Both the position numbers and the translations under genes were made by a program. The notes below the pieces were generated by a model, which did not search any database, was not told the origin of the DNA, and was given only the letters and a program-made list of their open reading frames with translations. A stretch of 42,888 bases of DNA from an uncultured Gammaproteobacteria bacterium (lineage in GTDB: Bacteria; Pseudomonadota; Gammaproteobacteria; Pseudomonadales; Pseudohongiellaceae), in assembly GCA_913031035.1 (NCBI GenBank), contig CAJWGN010000013.1, positions 1-42,888 of the forward strand, written 5' to 3'. Of this stretch, positions 10,110 to 19,344 are shown piece after piece (the stretch's first letter is position 1; each line of letters begins with the position of its first letter).

Positions 10110-10505
10110 ATGGCAAAGCCAACAGCTAAGTCTACTAAGAAGAAAGCGCGCACTCCCGTTATCGATGGGATGGCATTTATTCACGCTTCTTTTAACAACA
10201 CAATCATTACGATTACAGATCGGCAGGGCAATGCGCTTAGTTGGGCGACTGCTGGTGGCTCCGGCTTCCGAGGTTCTCGTAAAAGTACTCCCTTCGCAGC
10301 TCAGGTAGCAGCGGAGAAAGCAGGTAAAGCGGCGGTAGAGCTTTACGGCTTGAAAAGTTTGGACGTTAAAGTGAATGGCCCTGGCCCAGGACGTGAGTCT
10401 GCAGTTAGAGCGTTAAACACTTGCGGGCTTCGAGTTGGAAACATCACTGATGTAACACCAATTCCCCATAATGGATGCCGACCACCGAAGAAACGTCGCG
10501 TATAA
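10110..10505 (+). CDS. rpsK: 30S ribosomal protein S11
   Basis: 131 residues. S11 forms part of the platform near the E site. The segments [20 protein letters not shown] and [16 protein letters not shown] are diagnostic; the latter includes the Asn-Gly that is converted to isoaspartate in E. coli S11. It lies 57 bases after rpsM. Confidence 0.98.
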   Translation: MAKPTAKSTKKKARTPVIDGMAFIHASFNNTIITITDRQGNALSWATAGGSGFRGSRKSTPFAAQVAAEKAGKAAVELYGLKSLDVKVNGPGPGRESAVRALNTCGLRVGNITDVTPIPHNGCRPPKKRRV

Positions 10506-10549
10506 ATCAGAAGCTCTTCTGAAAATCTAAGAGCACAGGAGAAGAAAGT

Positions 10550-11170
10550 ATGGCCCGTTACCTCGGCCCAAAATTAAAGCTATCCCGTCGTGAAGGAACA
10601 GATTTGTTCCTCAAAAGTGGCGTACGCCCAATCGACAGTAAGTGTAAAGCTGAAAACATTCCAGGACAGCATGGTGCAAGACGTGGACGTCTTTCTGACT
10701 ACGGCGTCCAGCTGCGTGAAAAGCAAAAAGTTCGCCGGACCTACGGTGTTCTAGAGAAGCAGTTCCGTGGTTATTATAAAGAAGCTGCGCGTTTGAAAGG
10801 TGCGACAGGTGAGAACTTGCTTCAGCTTTTAGAATGTCGGTTAGATAATGTCGTGTATCGTATGGGCTTTGGTTGTACCCGTGCAGAGTCGCGTCAGCTT
10901 GTTGCGCACAAGTCGATTACTGTTAATGGAGTTGTGGTAAACATCGCTTCGTATCAGGTTGCCGAAGGTGATGTAATCGCTATTCGTCAGAAAGCAAAAG
11001 AACAGTTAAGAATTAAATCTGCATTGGAATTGGCATCACAGCGATCCGATATTGATTGGGTGTCTGTTGACCAAACGAAGTTGGAAGGACAGTTCACGCG
11101 TAAACCTGAGCGAACTGATTTGCCTGCCGAGATCAACGAAAGCTTGATCGTAGAACTTTATTCCAAGTAG
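10550..11170 (+). CDS. rpsD: 30S ribosomal protein S4
   Basis: 206 residues, identical in length to E. coli S4. It nucleates small-subunit assembly and, in enterobacteria, represses the alpha operon. The start [16 protein letters not shown], the S4 RNA-binding domain around residues 95-160 ([25 protein letters not shown]), and the end [12 protein letters not shown] are canonical. rpoA follows 28 bases later. Confidence 0.98.
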   Translation: MARYLGPKLKLSRREGTDLFLKSGVRPIDSKCKAENIPGQHGARRGRLSDYGVQLREKQKVRRTYGVLEKQFRGYYKEAARLKGATGENLLQLLECRLDNVVYRMGFGCTRAESRQLVAHKSITVNGVVVNIASYQVAEGDVIAIRQKAKEQLRIKSALELASQRSDIDWVSVDQTKLEGQFTRKPERTDLPAEINESLIVELYSK

Positions 11171-11198
11171 TGAATTAGTCACACAAAAGGTGGATTAC

Positions 11199-12197
11199 AT
11201 GCAAATTTCTTTATCAGACTTCCTTACACCACAGTTGATACAGGTAGACGAATACGATACCTGCCATTCGAAAGTGGTTTTGGAACCATTAGAGCGTGGT
11301 TTTGGCCATACTTTAGGTAATGCGTTACGTCGTATTTTGCTTTCTTCCATGCCCGGTTGCGCTGTTGAAGAAGTCGAAATCGACGGGGTGGTTCATGAAT
11401 ACAGTACTATTGAAGGTGTTCGCGAAGACGTTATTGAGATCTTGCTTAACCTTAAGGGTGTTGCAATAACGCTAAACAATAAAGATGAAGCGGTTCTAGT
11501 TCTTAGCAAAAAGGGATCTGGTACTGTTACGGCCGGCGATATCACGTTAGACCATGATGTTGAGATCGTCAATCCTGATCACGTGATAGCCCACCTGAAC
11601 ACGAATGGCGAACTTAATATGCGTTTGACCGTGCGTAAAGGTCGGGGATATTCCGCTGCAGACAGTCGTGTATCAGAAGACGACGAAACCAGGGCTGTTG
11701 GCAAGTTGATTCTCGATGCTTCTTATACGCCTGTCATCAGAGTTTCGTACGCGGTAGAAAGCGCGCGCGTCGAGCAACGAACAGATTTAGACAAGTTGGT
11801 CATCGACCTCGAGACTAACGGCACTATAGAACCAGAAGAAGCTATTCGGCGCGCAGCGACGATCTTACAGCATCAGCTGGGTGTTTTTGTTGATTTACAG
11901 AGCGAAGTCGCCTCAGAACCAGAAGTTCACGAAGACGAGATTGACCCGATCTTGCTACGTCCAGTCGATGACCTCGAGTTGACTGTTCGCTCCGCGAATT
12001 GTTTAAAGGCAGAGGATATTTATTACATCGGTGACCTTATTCAGCGCACAGAAGTCGAGCTGTTGAAGACCCCTAACTTGGGTAAAAAGTCACTAACCGA
12101 AATTAAAGATGTATTGGCTACACGTGGATTGTCTCTAGGTTTGCGTCTAGAAAATTGGCCTCCATCTAGTCTTAAATCTGACGATCGAGCTGCGTAA
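11199..12197 (+). CDS. rpoA: RNA polymerase alpha subunit
   Basis: 332 residues from ATG 11199. The start is chosen because AAAGGTGG lies six bases upstream and the protein then begins [13 protein letters not shown] like other RpoA. The N-terminal assembly domain contains [20 protein letters not shown] and [18 protein letters not shown]. The C-terminal domain, which binds UP elements and activators, has the conserved [17 protein letters not shown] and [16 protein letters not shown]. It lies in the alpha operon between rpsD and rplQ. Confidence 0.98.
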   Translation: MQISLSDFLTPQLIQVDEYDTCHSKVVLEPLERGFGHTLGNALRRILLSSMPGCAVEEVEIDGVVHEYSTIEGVREDVIEILLNLKGVAITLNNKDEAVLVLSKKGSGTVTAGDITLDHDVEIVNPDHVIAHLNTNGELNMRLTVRKGRGYSAADSRVSEDDETRAVGKLILDASYTPVIRVSYAVESARVEQRTDLDKLVIDLETNGTIEPEEAIRRAATILQHQLGVFVDLQSEVASEPEVHEDEIDPILLRPVDDLELTVRSANCLKAEDIYYIGDLIQRTEVELLKTPNLGKKSLTEIKDVLATRGLSLGLRLENWPPSSLKSDDRAA

Positions 12198-12236
12198 GCA
12201 ACTCGGCCCAATAGAAAAGAAAATAGGTAATTAGTT

Positions 12237-12629
12237 ATGCGTCATAGACAGAGTGGTCGCCAACTCAATAGAAATAGTTCGCACCGTCAAGCCATGTTCC
12301 GCAATATGACAACGTCATTAGTGGAGCATGAAATTATTAGGACTACCCTCATAAAGGCCAAAGAGCTTCGAGCTGTTGCTGAGCCTTTGATAACGCTTGC
12401 TAAGAAAGATAGTGTTGCAAATCGTCGGTTGGCGTTTGCTCGTACTGGTAGCAAAGCAACCGTTGGAAAGCTTTTCACTGAGCTAGGTCCTCGTTATGCA
12501 GCTCGCCCTGGTGGCTACATTCGTATTTTGAAATGTGGTGATCGAACTGGAGATAAGGCCCCCATGGCTTATGTTGAGTTGGTCGATCGTCCGCGCGGCA
12601 CTGAAGCGGAAGCTGTGGCTGACGAGTAG
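12237..12629 (+). CDS. rplQ: 50S ribosomal protein L17
   Basis: 130 residues. L17 lies at the tunnel exit. [20 protein letters not shown] and the following [18 protein letters not shown] are its signature. It is the last gene of the ribosomal super-cluster; a strong intrinsic terminator follows after 24 bases. Confidence 0.98.
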   Translation: MRHRQSGRQLNRNSSHRQAMFRNMTTSLVEHEIIRTTLIKAKELRAVAEPLITLAKKDSVANRRLAFARTGSKATVGKLFTELGPRYAARPGGYIRILKCGDRTGDKAPMAYVELVDRPRGTEAEAVADE

Positions 12630-12653
12630 CTTTATCGTCGTACAGTAGAATCT

Positions 12654-12681
12654 AAAAAAGCCGAGTTTACTCGGCTTTTTT
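12654..12681 (+). terminator. Intrinsic terminator of the ribosomal cluster
   Basis: A perfect 12-bp stem (AAAAAAGCCGAG with CTCGGCTTTTTT) around a TTTA loop, ending in six Ts. It lies just after rplQ and would end the S10-spc-alpha transcript. Confidence 0.93.
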
Positions 12682-12692
12682 GTATCCGTAGG

Positions 12693-12721
12693 TTCAACGT
12701 TTTGCTGTTGGTCCGTATAAT
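12693..12721 (+). promoter_or_regulatory. Candidate sigma70 promoter for the aminotransferase
   Basis: A perfect TATAAT at 12716-12721 is preceded at 17 bases by TTCAAC (12693-12698), a weak -35. A GC-rich stretch (GGTCCCGCGG) follows the -10. It lies between the ribosomal terminator and the aminotransferase start at 12896, leaving a leader of roughly 165 bases. No tRNA or known small RNA was recognised in that leader. Confidence 0.4.
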
Positions 12722-12895
12722 GGTCCCGCGGTAACGAGATTTGTCGGCGGGAGGGGGACTCTCTGTTTGACTCAAGAGGTTAGTTAATACGTTAACTTTC
12801 GCTTATCCATTGCGCTACTGTTGTTTTTTTACGGCCCAACTATTGATCAACTAATTCTAAACTTTTGCTCAATTTTGCTCAACAAAGGAAATCCA

Positions 12896-14077
12896 ATGAC
12901 TGATTCATTTCATCCGCCTCTGAGAACCCTTATGGGTCCTGGCCCTTCAGATGTAAATCCTAGAATACTAGAGGCGTTATCGCGCCCGACAATTGGGCAT
13001 TTGGATCCGGAGTTCATTAAGTTGATGGACGAGATAAAAGGCTTGCTCCAATACGTTTTTCAGACAAAAAACGAACTGACCCTTCCGGTTTCTGCGCCTG
13101 GGTCGGCTGGCATGGAAACGGTCTTCGTAAATCTACTCGAGCCTGGAGATAAGGTTGTGATCTGCCAGAACGGTGTTTTCGGCGGGCGAATGCGTGAAAA
13201 TGCAATCCGTTGTGGCGCTGTACCAGTAATGATCGAAGATGATTGGGGTAAAACCATCGACTGTAACAAGGTTGAAGAAACCCTAAAACAGAATCCTGAT
13301 GCAAAGGCTTTGGCTTTTGTACATGCTGAAACATCCACCGGTGCTCGCAGCGACGTGGCACAGCTTTGTGAGCTAGCTAAGAAGTACGGCTGTCTTTCAA
13401 TCGTAGACTCAGTCACTGGATTGGCTGGCATAGAGCTGTATGTCGATAAGTGGGGGATAGATGCTATTTATTCTGGGACACAAAAGTGCTTATCGTGCGT
13501 GCCGGGTTTGTCACCTGTGAGTTTTTCAGAGCAGGCAGCTGAGGTTATTCGCCAGCGTAAGACACAAGTTCAGAGCTGGTTTTTAGATTTGAACTTAGTA
13601 ATGGGTTATTGGGGCGGTGATTCTAAGCGTGCGTATCATCATACTGCGCCGGTGAATTCGTTGTATGCCCTGCATGAGTCACTGGTTATTGTTAAAGAGG
13701 AAGGCCTAGAGAATTCTTGGGTAAGACACGCACGAAATCATGCAGCGTTTGCGGCTGGTATAGAGGCGTTGGGGCTCGGGTTTGTGGTTGATAAAGAGTT
13801 TCGATTGCCCCAACTCAATACAGTATCTTTTCCCTCCACAATAGATGACGCTGCATTGCGAAATGCGCTGTTGTCCGAATATGATCTGGAAATTGGGTCT
13901 GGTTTGGGATCCCTCGCTGGCAAGGTATGGCGCATTGGTCTTATGGGTTTTGCCAGTAACCAGCGGAATGTGCTGTTCTGTCTTTCCGCACTGGCTAACG
14001 TCCTTTCCAGCCTTGGTCATCCCTGTGATGCCGGTTCTGCGGTTGCGGCGGCTAATGCCTCTTATGGTAAAAGCTAA
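12896..14077 (+). CDS. Class V aminotransferase, alanine/serine-glyoxylate type
   Basis: 393 residues from ATG 12896, chosen because AAAGGA lies six bases upstream; the frame also extends farther upstream to 12821, but without family similarity. It is a PLP enzyme of the AGXT family: MGPGPSDV at the N-terminus, SIVDSVTGLAG with the pyridine-binding Asp171, the Schiff-base lysine K197 in SGTQKCLSCVPG, and YHHTAPVNSLYALHESL plus a GLENSW motif shared with human AGXT. It probably transfers an amino group from alanine or serine to glyoxylate; the exact donor cannot be read from sequence. The next gene, an EamA exporter, follows 79 bases later and may be co-transcribed. Confidence 0.9.
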   Translation: MTDSFHPPLRTLMGPGPSDVNPRILEALSRPTIGHLDPEFIKLMDEIKGLLQYVFQTKNELTLPVSAPGSAGMETVFVNLLEPGDKVVICQNGVFGGRMRENAIRCGAVPVMIEDDWGKTIDCNKVEETLKQNPDAKALAFVHAETSTGARSDVAQLCELAKKYGCLSIVDSVTGLAGIELYVDKWGIDAIYSGTQKCLSCVPGLSPVSFSEQAAEVIRQRKTQVQSWFLDLNLVMGYWGGDSKRAYHHTAPVNSLYALHESLVIVKEEGLENSWVRHARNHAAFAAGIEALGLGFVVDKEFRLPQLNTVSFPSTIDDAALRNALLSEYDLEIGSGLGSLAGKVWRIGLMGFASNQRNVLFCLSALANVLSSLGHPCDAGSAVAAANASYGKS

Positions 14078-14115
14078 GCTTTTATAGTGTAGAGGTGCAC
14101 CCTCTAGTTTTTGGT

Positions 14116-14134
14116 CCTGTGGTATCACCGCAGG
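14116..14134. repeat. Short inverted repeat before the EamA gene
   Basis: CCTGTGGT and ACCGCAGG flank ATC and can form an 8-bp stem with one G-T wobble. It lies 22 bases ahead of the transporter start. No T-run follows, so it is not a normal terminator; it could be an operator or a leader hairpin. Confidence 0.35.
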
Positions 14135-14156
14135 GCTGCCAGGTTCGGAAATCAAT

Positions 14157-15044
14157 ATGACCTCACCTTCTTTGCGCGACTATGCCGAACTCGTGTTGCT
14201 TTCTGCAATTTGGGGGTCCTCCTTTCTATTTCTGCGAGTCGCCGCTCCGGTTTTGGGCCCAGTGTTTCTTATAGAGATGCGTGTACTCAGTGCTTTGCTT
14301 GTGCTCCTTCCTATTTGCATTTTTATGGGTAAGCATCGTGAAGCTTTTATAAATTGGAAGCTTATTTTTCTAGTGAGTCTCACTAATATGTCGATTCCAT
14401 TTTGCCTTCTGGCTTACGCGTCGATGAGTATTGGAGCAGGTGTCACGTCGGTTCTTAATTCTACAGTGCCCTTCTTTGCGGCGATTATCGGCTTTGTATT
14501 TTGGTCACAGAGAATGACGCTAACCTCGATATTAGGCTTAATTCTTGGTTTCTCTGGGGTTGTTGTCCTAGTCCTTGGTCCAACTAGTGAGTCGTCGTTC
14601 GCCTCCAATGGCAAAGCGATTAGCGCCGGTATTGCCGCTGCGATGTTTTATGGCACAGCGGTCAATATAACAGCCAATAAGCTACAAGGAATTAGCGGGC
14701 TATCTATCACCGTGGGAAGTTTATTTTGTGCGAGTTTATGCTTAGCGCCATTTGCAGTTTATTCGCTACCGAAGGAAACGCCTTCGCTATCGATATGGTT
14801 AAGTGTGATAGCCCTAGGGGTATTATGTACAGGGGTAGCGTATCTGATGTTTTATAGGTTGATAGCAAAGGTTGGTCCTCAAAGAGCGATAACTTCCACG
14901 TTTATGATTCCGCTCTTTAGTATCGTTTGGGGTGCAATATTCTTGGGTGAAAAAATCACCATCTACATGGTGGCAGGCTGTGTTTTGGTTTTATGTGGGG
15001 TAGCCATGACCACTGGATTTATATCTCGGTTTAATGCCTCTTAA
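14157..15044 (+). CDS. EamA/DMT-family membrane transporter
   Basis: 295 residues with about ten hydrophobic segments arranged as two EamA repeats, the usual size of the drug/metabolite transporter superfamily. The first repeat has AELVLLSAIWGSSFLFLRVA; the second begins near residue 155 with SAGIAAAMFYGTAVNI and ends near VLVLCGVAMTTG. Such proteins usually export amino acids or related metabolites from the cytoplasm. Its place behind an aminotransferase suggests an amino-acid-like cargo, which is inference only. Confidence 0.88.
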   Translation: MTSPSLRDYAELVLLSAIWGSSFLFLRVAAPVLGPVFLIEMRVLSALLVLLPICIFMGKHREAFINWKLIFLVSLTNMSIPFCLLAYASMSIGAGVTSVLNSTVPFFAAIIGFVFWSQRMTLTSILGLILGFSGVVVLVLGPTSESSFASNGKAISAGIAAAMFYGTAVNITANKLQGISGLSITVGSLFCASLCLAPFAVYSLPKETPSLSIWLSVIALGVLCTGVAYLMFYRLIAKVGPQRAITSTFMIPLFSIVWGAIFLGEKITIYMVAGCVLVLCGVAMTTGFISRFNAS

Positions 15045-16253
15045 GAGGACATGATCTGTCTTTCGAGTCTCTCGATACGACTTCAGTAGGTTGCCGTCAG
15101 AGCCTTACCGAGCAAATTGCTCTGTATTTGACTACCTAATTTAGTGTTTGCTACTGATGGCGGGTGAATTATTTTCCTTACCTTGCAATAAAGTTCTAAA
15201 CAAAGACCATAAACCTTATGGTTATTCCTTTTCAATGTTCCGCGTTGCGCTGCTCTAAATTGAGAAAAACCTACGCTCTCCCGATCCTACGCCAATGCAG
15301 AATAATCTCCAAAACACCCTGAGCTCTTGCCTCAAGACCAATTGGTGAATGGCCTTTTGGTTGACCTGCGGCGGCCTCTTTTTTCAGAGGTTCACGAAGG
15401 CGTCGAATACACTAATACATTGGTTACCACGGAGTTGAACAATTGTGTTTGAGTTAAGAGCAAACTGCTGTTGCGTGATTCTTGGTCAGAAATGATTAGC
15501 GTCATGGGAAATAAGTGGGCAGTAGCCACTGCTATGGACATGAGTGTAATCATATTCATGCGCTCAAATAAACTTTACCAACTTATTTTGTCCAATGGCT
15601 CGGCAGTCCTAGAATCTGGTAACTAAGGAATCGATGTTGTCTCTGATATACGGTCTCTTGAGGTGTATTTCAAAGATCGTACGAAGATAATTCGTAAGAC
15701 TTATAAGTCTCTAACAGATAAAAATGGCACACAGGTGTTTGAGCAAAAAAAGTAGGCCGTAAATGACGTTACCGCACTCACTTATCTGCCTCCAAAGCGG
15801 CTATTGAGAATCAGATCATTAGCTACCGGATGTGGAGATGCGACTTCACCCAAAAAGGAGACTCTACGCTTTACTAAGTCTCAGGCTGCTTGGATGCCGG
15901 GTATAGAAGTCGAAAGGGTGTTTATGAATTTTTGATGAGTTTCCTGAAGTCAAAAATATGATCCTTAAAAAAGCGTCAGAAGTTGAAATTCACTTTGAAG
16001 ATATCGAAATAGGCATACGTACTCGTAGGTATGATGGTATTGAAATGATACTCATGGACCATGCGGATTTCTCAAAAAGACGAACTCCAAAAATTTAAAA
16101 AACGGTAGTGCTCCAAGCTTTATCTTTACGGCTTAGCCGTGAGAGTAAAAATACATGAGAGCAGTTAAAGGTAACTGTAAGTTACTTTCATTCTATGTGA
16201 TTCAATATAAGCATCGTGTGTGGATGAGTAGTTGGCATAAAAACAGCGAGCAT
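15045..16253. other. Long stretch without an intact gene
   Basis: About 1.2 kb between the EamA gene and the terminator of the PQQ enzyme. Both strands are broken by stops. The first 450 bases (15045-15490) show nothing recognisable. The later part holds a remnant of a coding frame described separately. No tRNA, insertion-sequence end or repeat array was seen. Confidence 0.6.
15492..16098 (+). pseudogene. Decayed gene remnant, family unknown
   Basis: From ATG 15492 one frame reads about 147 codons interrupted by TAA at 15624 and TAG at 15753, then meets TGA at 15933. A shift of one base at that point (from GAT 15934) gives another 54 codons to TAA 16096-16098, with a protein-like segment (DEFPEVKNMILKKASEVEI). 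The stretch DVVSDIRSLEVYFKDRTKI also looks coded. The pattern fits a gene inactivated by two stops and a frameshift. I do not recognise the family; chance open stretches remain possible. Confidence 0.35.
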
Positions 16254-16289
16254 AAAAAAACCCGGTCACTACAAAGTGGCCGAGTTTTT
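16254..16289 (-). terminator. Intrinsic terminator of the PQQ dehydrogenase gene
   Basis: Read on the minus strand, a GC-containing stem (AACTCGGCCACT pairing with AGTGACCGGGTT, with G-T wobbles) around a short loop is followed by seven Ts. It begins about 20 bases after the stop of the quinoprotein gene. Confidence 0.85.
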
Positions 16290-16308
16290 ATGAGCAAATC
16301 AATATTTC

Positions 16309-18330
16309 TTAGTGTGCGCCTCCGTAACTAGATTCAACTCCTGGCAACGCCATGGCTGTCAGTTTTGAACCGGTTTGGAGGATTATGTACTGGTGGCCTT
16401 GGTGAACCCAGGTACTCATCCCATAGCGGCTTCGTGCTGGCACCTCTGCTTCCGCCATAACATTGCCACTGGCCTTATCTATTGAATAGAGCACTGGCGT
16501 ACCGTCGGTTCGAACATCTGAGTAGATCAGCATTTCGGATGTAATGGTCATTGGGACCAGATTGCCAGTACCGGTATTTCCAATATCAATACCTTCCAGA
16601 GCAGGATTATTTTTCACTCTAGCTGGAGTCTCCCCTGTTGGGATTACCCACGCATGCTCGCCCGTGTTCATGTCTATAGCCGTGATGCGGCTATAGGGTG
16701 GCTTCCAAATAGGAATGCCTGCAGGGTGGCGAACTGCTCCTGCGCTAGGGCCGTTGGCATAGCGGGAAAACGTTGAGCCGGTGGGGGCATCGTACTGCAA
16801 ATCAGCTTCTTCACCGGGCACTAATTGTATCGGACTACAGCTGGATCGAGACGAAACATAGAGGTAACCAGAGACAGGATCGGCCACCGGCGGAGCTGTG
16901 ATGTTGGCACCGCCGCCACCGCCAGGACAGAACAGCGAGGCTCTTTTGCCGAGCTCATTGCCTCGTTGAATCGCTGGATTGAATAATGGTCCCATCTCAA
17001 AATCGGCCAATGCTTCAATTGCTTGCTGGCGTAATTCTGGAGTCCAATCAACCAGATTATCTAAGTCAATTCCTTGAATATCAAAAGGAGCTGGTTTGGT
17101 GGGGAATGGTTGAGTTGGGGACAGCTTTTCACCTGGCACAATTGATTGTGGAACCGGACGATCAACAATGGGCCAAAGTGGTTCACCGGTTAAGCGATTA
17201 AACGCGTAAACAAAACTTTGTTTGGTTACTTGGGCTACAGCAGGTACTTTTCCTTGTCCTGGTAATTCCAAATCCAATAAAATTGGCGCTGTTGGATTGT
17301 CATAATTCCAAATATCGTGCTTGACCGTTTGGAAATGCCAACGCCTTTCACCTGTGCTGGCATCGAGGGCGATTAAGCTTGTGCCAAATAAATTATCACC
17401 GGGACGAAAGCCGCCATAGTAGTCAATGGTGGCGCCATTAGTGGGAATATAGACGATATTATTTTCTACGTCAGCTGATATGGGGGCCCATGAAGAAACA
17501 TCGCCAGTCCATTCCCAAGCGTCATTTTCCCAGGTTTCGTGGCCGTATTCGCCGGGTTTTGGAATCACATTGAATTTCCAGCGTAACTCCCCGCTTCTGG
17601 CATCGTAAGCTAAAATGTCGCCAGGTATGTTTTCAATTCGAGATTGGTGATAGCCCTGTTCTGCAGAATTACCCACGATCACTACATCGTTGACAACGAT
17701 CGGCGGTGAGGATCCAGTAATATAACCAGTTTCTAAAGGGATGCCTTTATAAGGGTCAAAGGGATGGCCTAGGTCAGCCAGCAAATCGACAACTCCAGTT
17801 TTAGGAAAGCCATCAATAGGCACCGGTTGACCAAAACCTTCTAAAGGTGATCCAGTTTCAGCATCTAATGCTGTTAGAAAGAACCCCGGTGTAATCATGT
17901 AGATTACACCTTTGCCATCGATTTCGGCGTAGCCTATCCCCTTGCCATAGTCAGCACGCATTGAGTATTCCCAGCGCTCAGTGTTTGGAAGGCGGTAGCT
18001 CCAGATGGTTTCTCCTGATTTGGGATCGATTGCAACTACGTGCCGGCGGGCGCCAGCCACAGTGTATAAGGTGCCGTTAATATAACTTGGGGTTGAGCGT
18101 CCGCTGATTGCACCTAGTGTGGCGCCATCCCATTCCCATGCCACTTCAAGGTCACTAAAGTTATCTACAGTTATCTCGTTAGCGGGGGAATATCGGGTGT
18201 GCGCGAAATCATTACCCAGAGTAGTCCATTCCACTGTGTCTTGGGCCTGCAAAAAGCTTGGGTAAAGCAGCAGGATCCCAAGGAGTAAGGGCTTTTTGAA
18301 GCGGTTAAAGGTCTCTGATCTACTTGTCAT
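16309..18330 (-). CDS. Secreted PQQ-dependent dehydrogenase (beta-propeller)
   Basis: 673 residues with a Sec signal peptide (hydrophobic segment about 14-27, likely cleavage after LQA). The mature part is a PQQ-binding eight-bladed propeller of the glucose/alcohol dehydrogenase type: blades recur as AIDPKSGETIW, ALDAETGSPL, AYDARSGELRW, ALDASTGERRW and AIDMNTGEHAW. The motif HDIWNYDNP (residues 338-346) corresponds to the HDxWDxD block of membrane glucose dehydrogenase-like enzymes. There is no N-terminal membrane domain and no CxxCH haem motif, so electrons must leave through a separate acceptor. No adjacent-cysteine pair as in methanol dehydrogenase was seen. A GGAGAGG site precedes the ATG. 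The substrate cannot be named; no PQQ synthesis gene lies in the window. Confidence 0.87.
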   Translation of the reverse strand: MTSRSETFNRFKKPLLLGILLLYPSFLQAQDTVEWTTLGNDFAHTRYSPANEITVDNFSDLEVAWEWDGATLGAISGRSTPSYINGTLYTVAGARRHVVAIDPKSGETIWSYRLPNTERWEYSMRADYGKGIGYAEIDGKGVIYMITPGFFLTALDAETGSPLEGFGQPVPIDGFPKTGVVDLLADLGHPFDPYKGIPLETGYITGSSPPIVVNDVVIVGNSAEQGYHQSRIENIPGDILAYDARSGELRWKFNVIPKPGEYGHETWENDAWEWTGDVSSWAPISADVENNIVYIPTNGATIDYYGGFRPGDNLFGTSLIALDASTGERRWHFQTVKHDIWNYDNPTAPILLDLELPGQGKVPAVAQVTKQSFVYAFNRLTGEPLWPIVDRPVPQSIVPGEKLSPTQPFPTKPAPFDIQGIDLDNLVDWTPELRQQAIEALADFEMGPLFNPAIQRGNELGKRASLFCPGGGGGANITAPPVADPVSGYLYVSSRSSCSPIQLVPGEEADLQYDAPTGSTFSRYANGPSAGAVRHPAGIPIWKPPYSRITAIDMNTGEHAWVIPTGETPARVKNNPALEGIDIGNTGTGNLVPMTITSEMLIYSDVRTDGTPVLYSIDKASGNVMAEAEVPARSRYGMSTWVHQGHQYIILQTGSKLTAMALPGVESSYGGAH

Positions 18331-18635
18331 CTATCGCCTCTCCATTATTATTGGTTTAATTTGAGTCTGCGAGGGTGGCTTAGCGCCACCTCGATGAATG
18401 GCTAATTATAAATATCTTATGTAATCAGTGTCTTAGGGTCATTTCTGGGAAATTTAGGTTTAGCTAGACTCGCCTGAGAGGCTACCCCAAGCCCATTCCT
18501 TTGTCCATTCTCGAACGTAAAGGGGGGTAGCACAGAAAAGCGATAGCCTTAGTATTGAGGGTGTGTATCAGGGCTAGCGGATATTCCAGAACGCCAGCGC
18601 TAACCCTTTTTGAAAGAAAGGGAGAGATTAAACTT
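18331..18635. other. Intergenic region between PQQ gene and GST remnant
   Basis: About 305 bases that must hold the promoter of the minus-strand PQQ gene. No convincing consensus promoter was picked. At 18570-18607 an imperfect inverted repeat (AGGGCTAGCG with CGCTAACCCT) is followed by a short T-run on the plus strand, directly before the broken GST gene. Confidence 0.5.
18570..18612 (+). repeat. Terminator-like imperfect inverted repeat
   Basis: A 10-bp stem with one C-A mismatch and an 18-base loop is followed by TTTTT. It could be a weak terminator or a leader hairpin of the inactive GST gene just downstream. Confidence 0.35.
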
Positions 18636-19309
18636 ATGAAATTAGTAATTGGGTCTAAGAACTATTCTTCATGGTCAATGAGACCTTGGATGTTGTAAAA
18701 AATTTTGAGCTGGAATTCGAAAAAGTGGCCGCTTCTTTTTTATGCCCGGCTATGAAAAACAACTTAAGAAGTACTCACCAACCCAGAAAGAGCCGGTTTT
18801 ACTGGATGAAGGGGGTGAAATTTTGGACTCGCTGGCAATTGTGAATATATTTAAGAGCAGTACCTGGCGAACGCGGCCTGGCCTAGCGAGGTAATGGAAC
18901 GCCCATGTTGCCGAGCGATCAGCGGTGAGATGCACTCTGGTTTTCAGGGGTACGCGCGAGCTTGCCTATGAGTTGCGCAACACGCTAACTGGAGTTAAGC
19001 GAAGGCTCGATGACTTAGCTGCGGCGCATAGATGAATTATGGTCGAGCGCATTGCTAGATTCTGGCGGGACTTATTTATTTGATAAATTTAGCGTCGCTG
19101 ACTGTATGTTTGCCCCTACAGTGTCGAGATTTTCAACTTATCAGCTTCCCATGTCACGGGTGTCCGCTCTGTACTGTGAGGCGATGCTGAGAAATTCAGT
19201 TTTTCGAGTTTGGTTAGACTCTGCAAAAACTGACCCTCAGATAATCGCGCTTTGCGAAGTAGGGAAGGGATTGATCGATTCACTTAAAAATACAGTATGG
19301 CAAAAGTGA
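18636..19309 (+). pseudogene. Glutathione S-transferase, broken by several frameshifts
   Basis: It starts like an intact GST at ATG 18636 behind GGGAGAG: MKLVIGSKNYSSWSMRPWML is the thioredoxin-fold N-terminus of the YfcF-like GST family. A stop follows at 18696. In other frames the protein continues as YSPTQKEPVLLDEGGEILDS (with the conserved DSLAI), then YLANAAWPSEVMER and SGEMHSGFQG, and finally the C-terminal domain LFDKFSVADCMFAPTVSRF up to TGA 19307-19309. At least three or four frame changes are needed, so this is a decayed gene, not a single sequencing error. Confidence 0.9.
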
Positions 19310-19344
19310 ATAGTGTAAAAGCCGACCAAAAACGGCAGTGCTTA

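Noticed and set aside
11190-11198. GTG at 11190 as start of rpoA
   Set aside because: It overlaps the AAAGGTGG ribosome-binding site that serves ATG 11199, and RpoA proteins begin at the later position.
12722-12890. Possible tRNA or small RNA between the ribosomal terminator and the aminotransferase
   Set aside because: No cloverleaf, no CCA-type acceptor stem and no terminator could be found in this stretch.
12821-12895. Upstream extension of the aminotransferase
   Set aside because: The extra 25 residues are hydrophobic, lack family similarity, and a good ribosome-binding site lies before ATG 12896.
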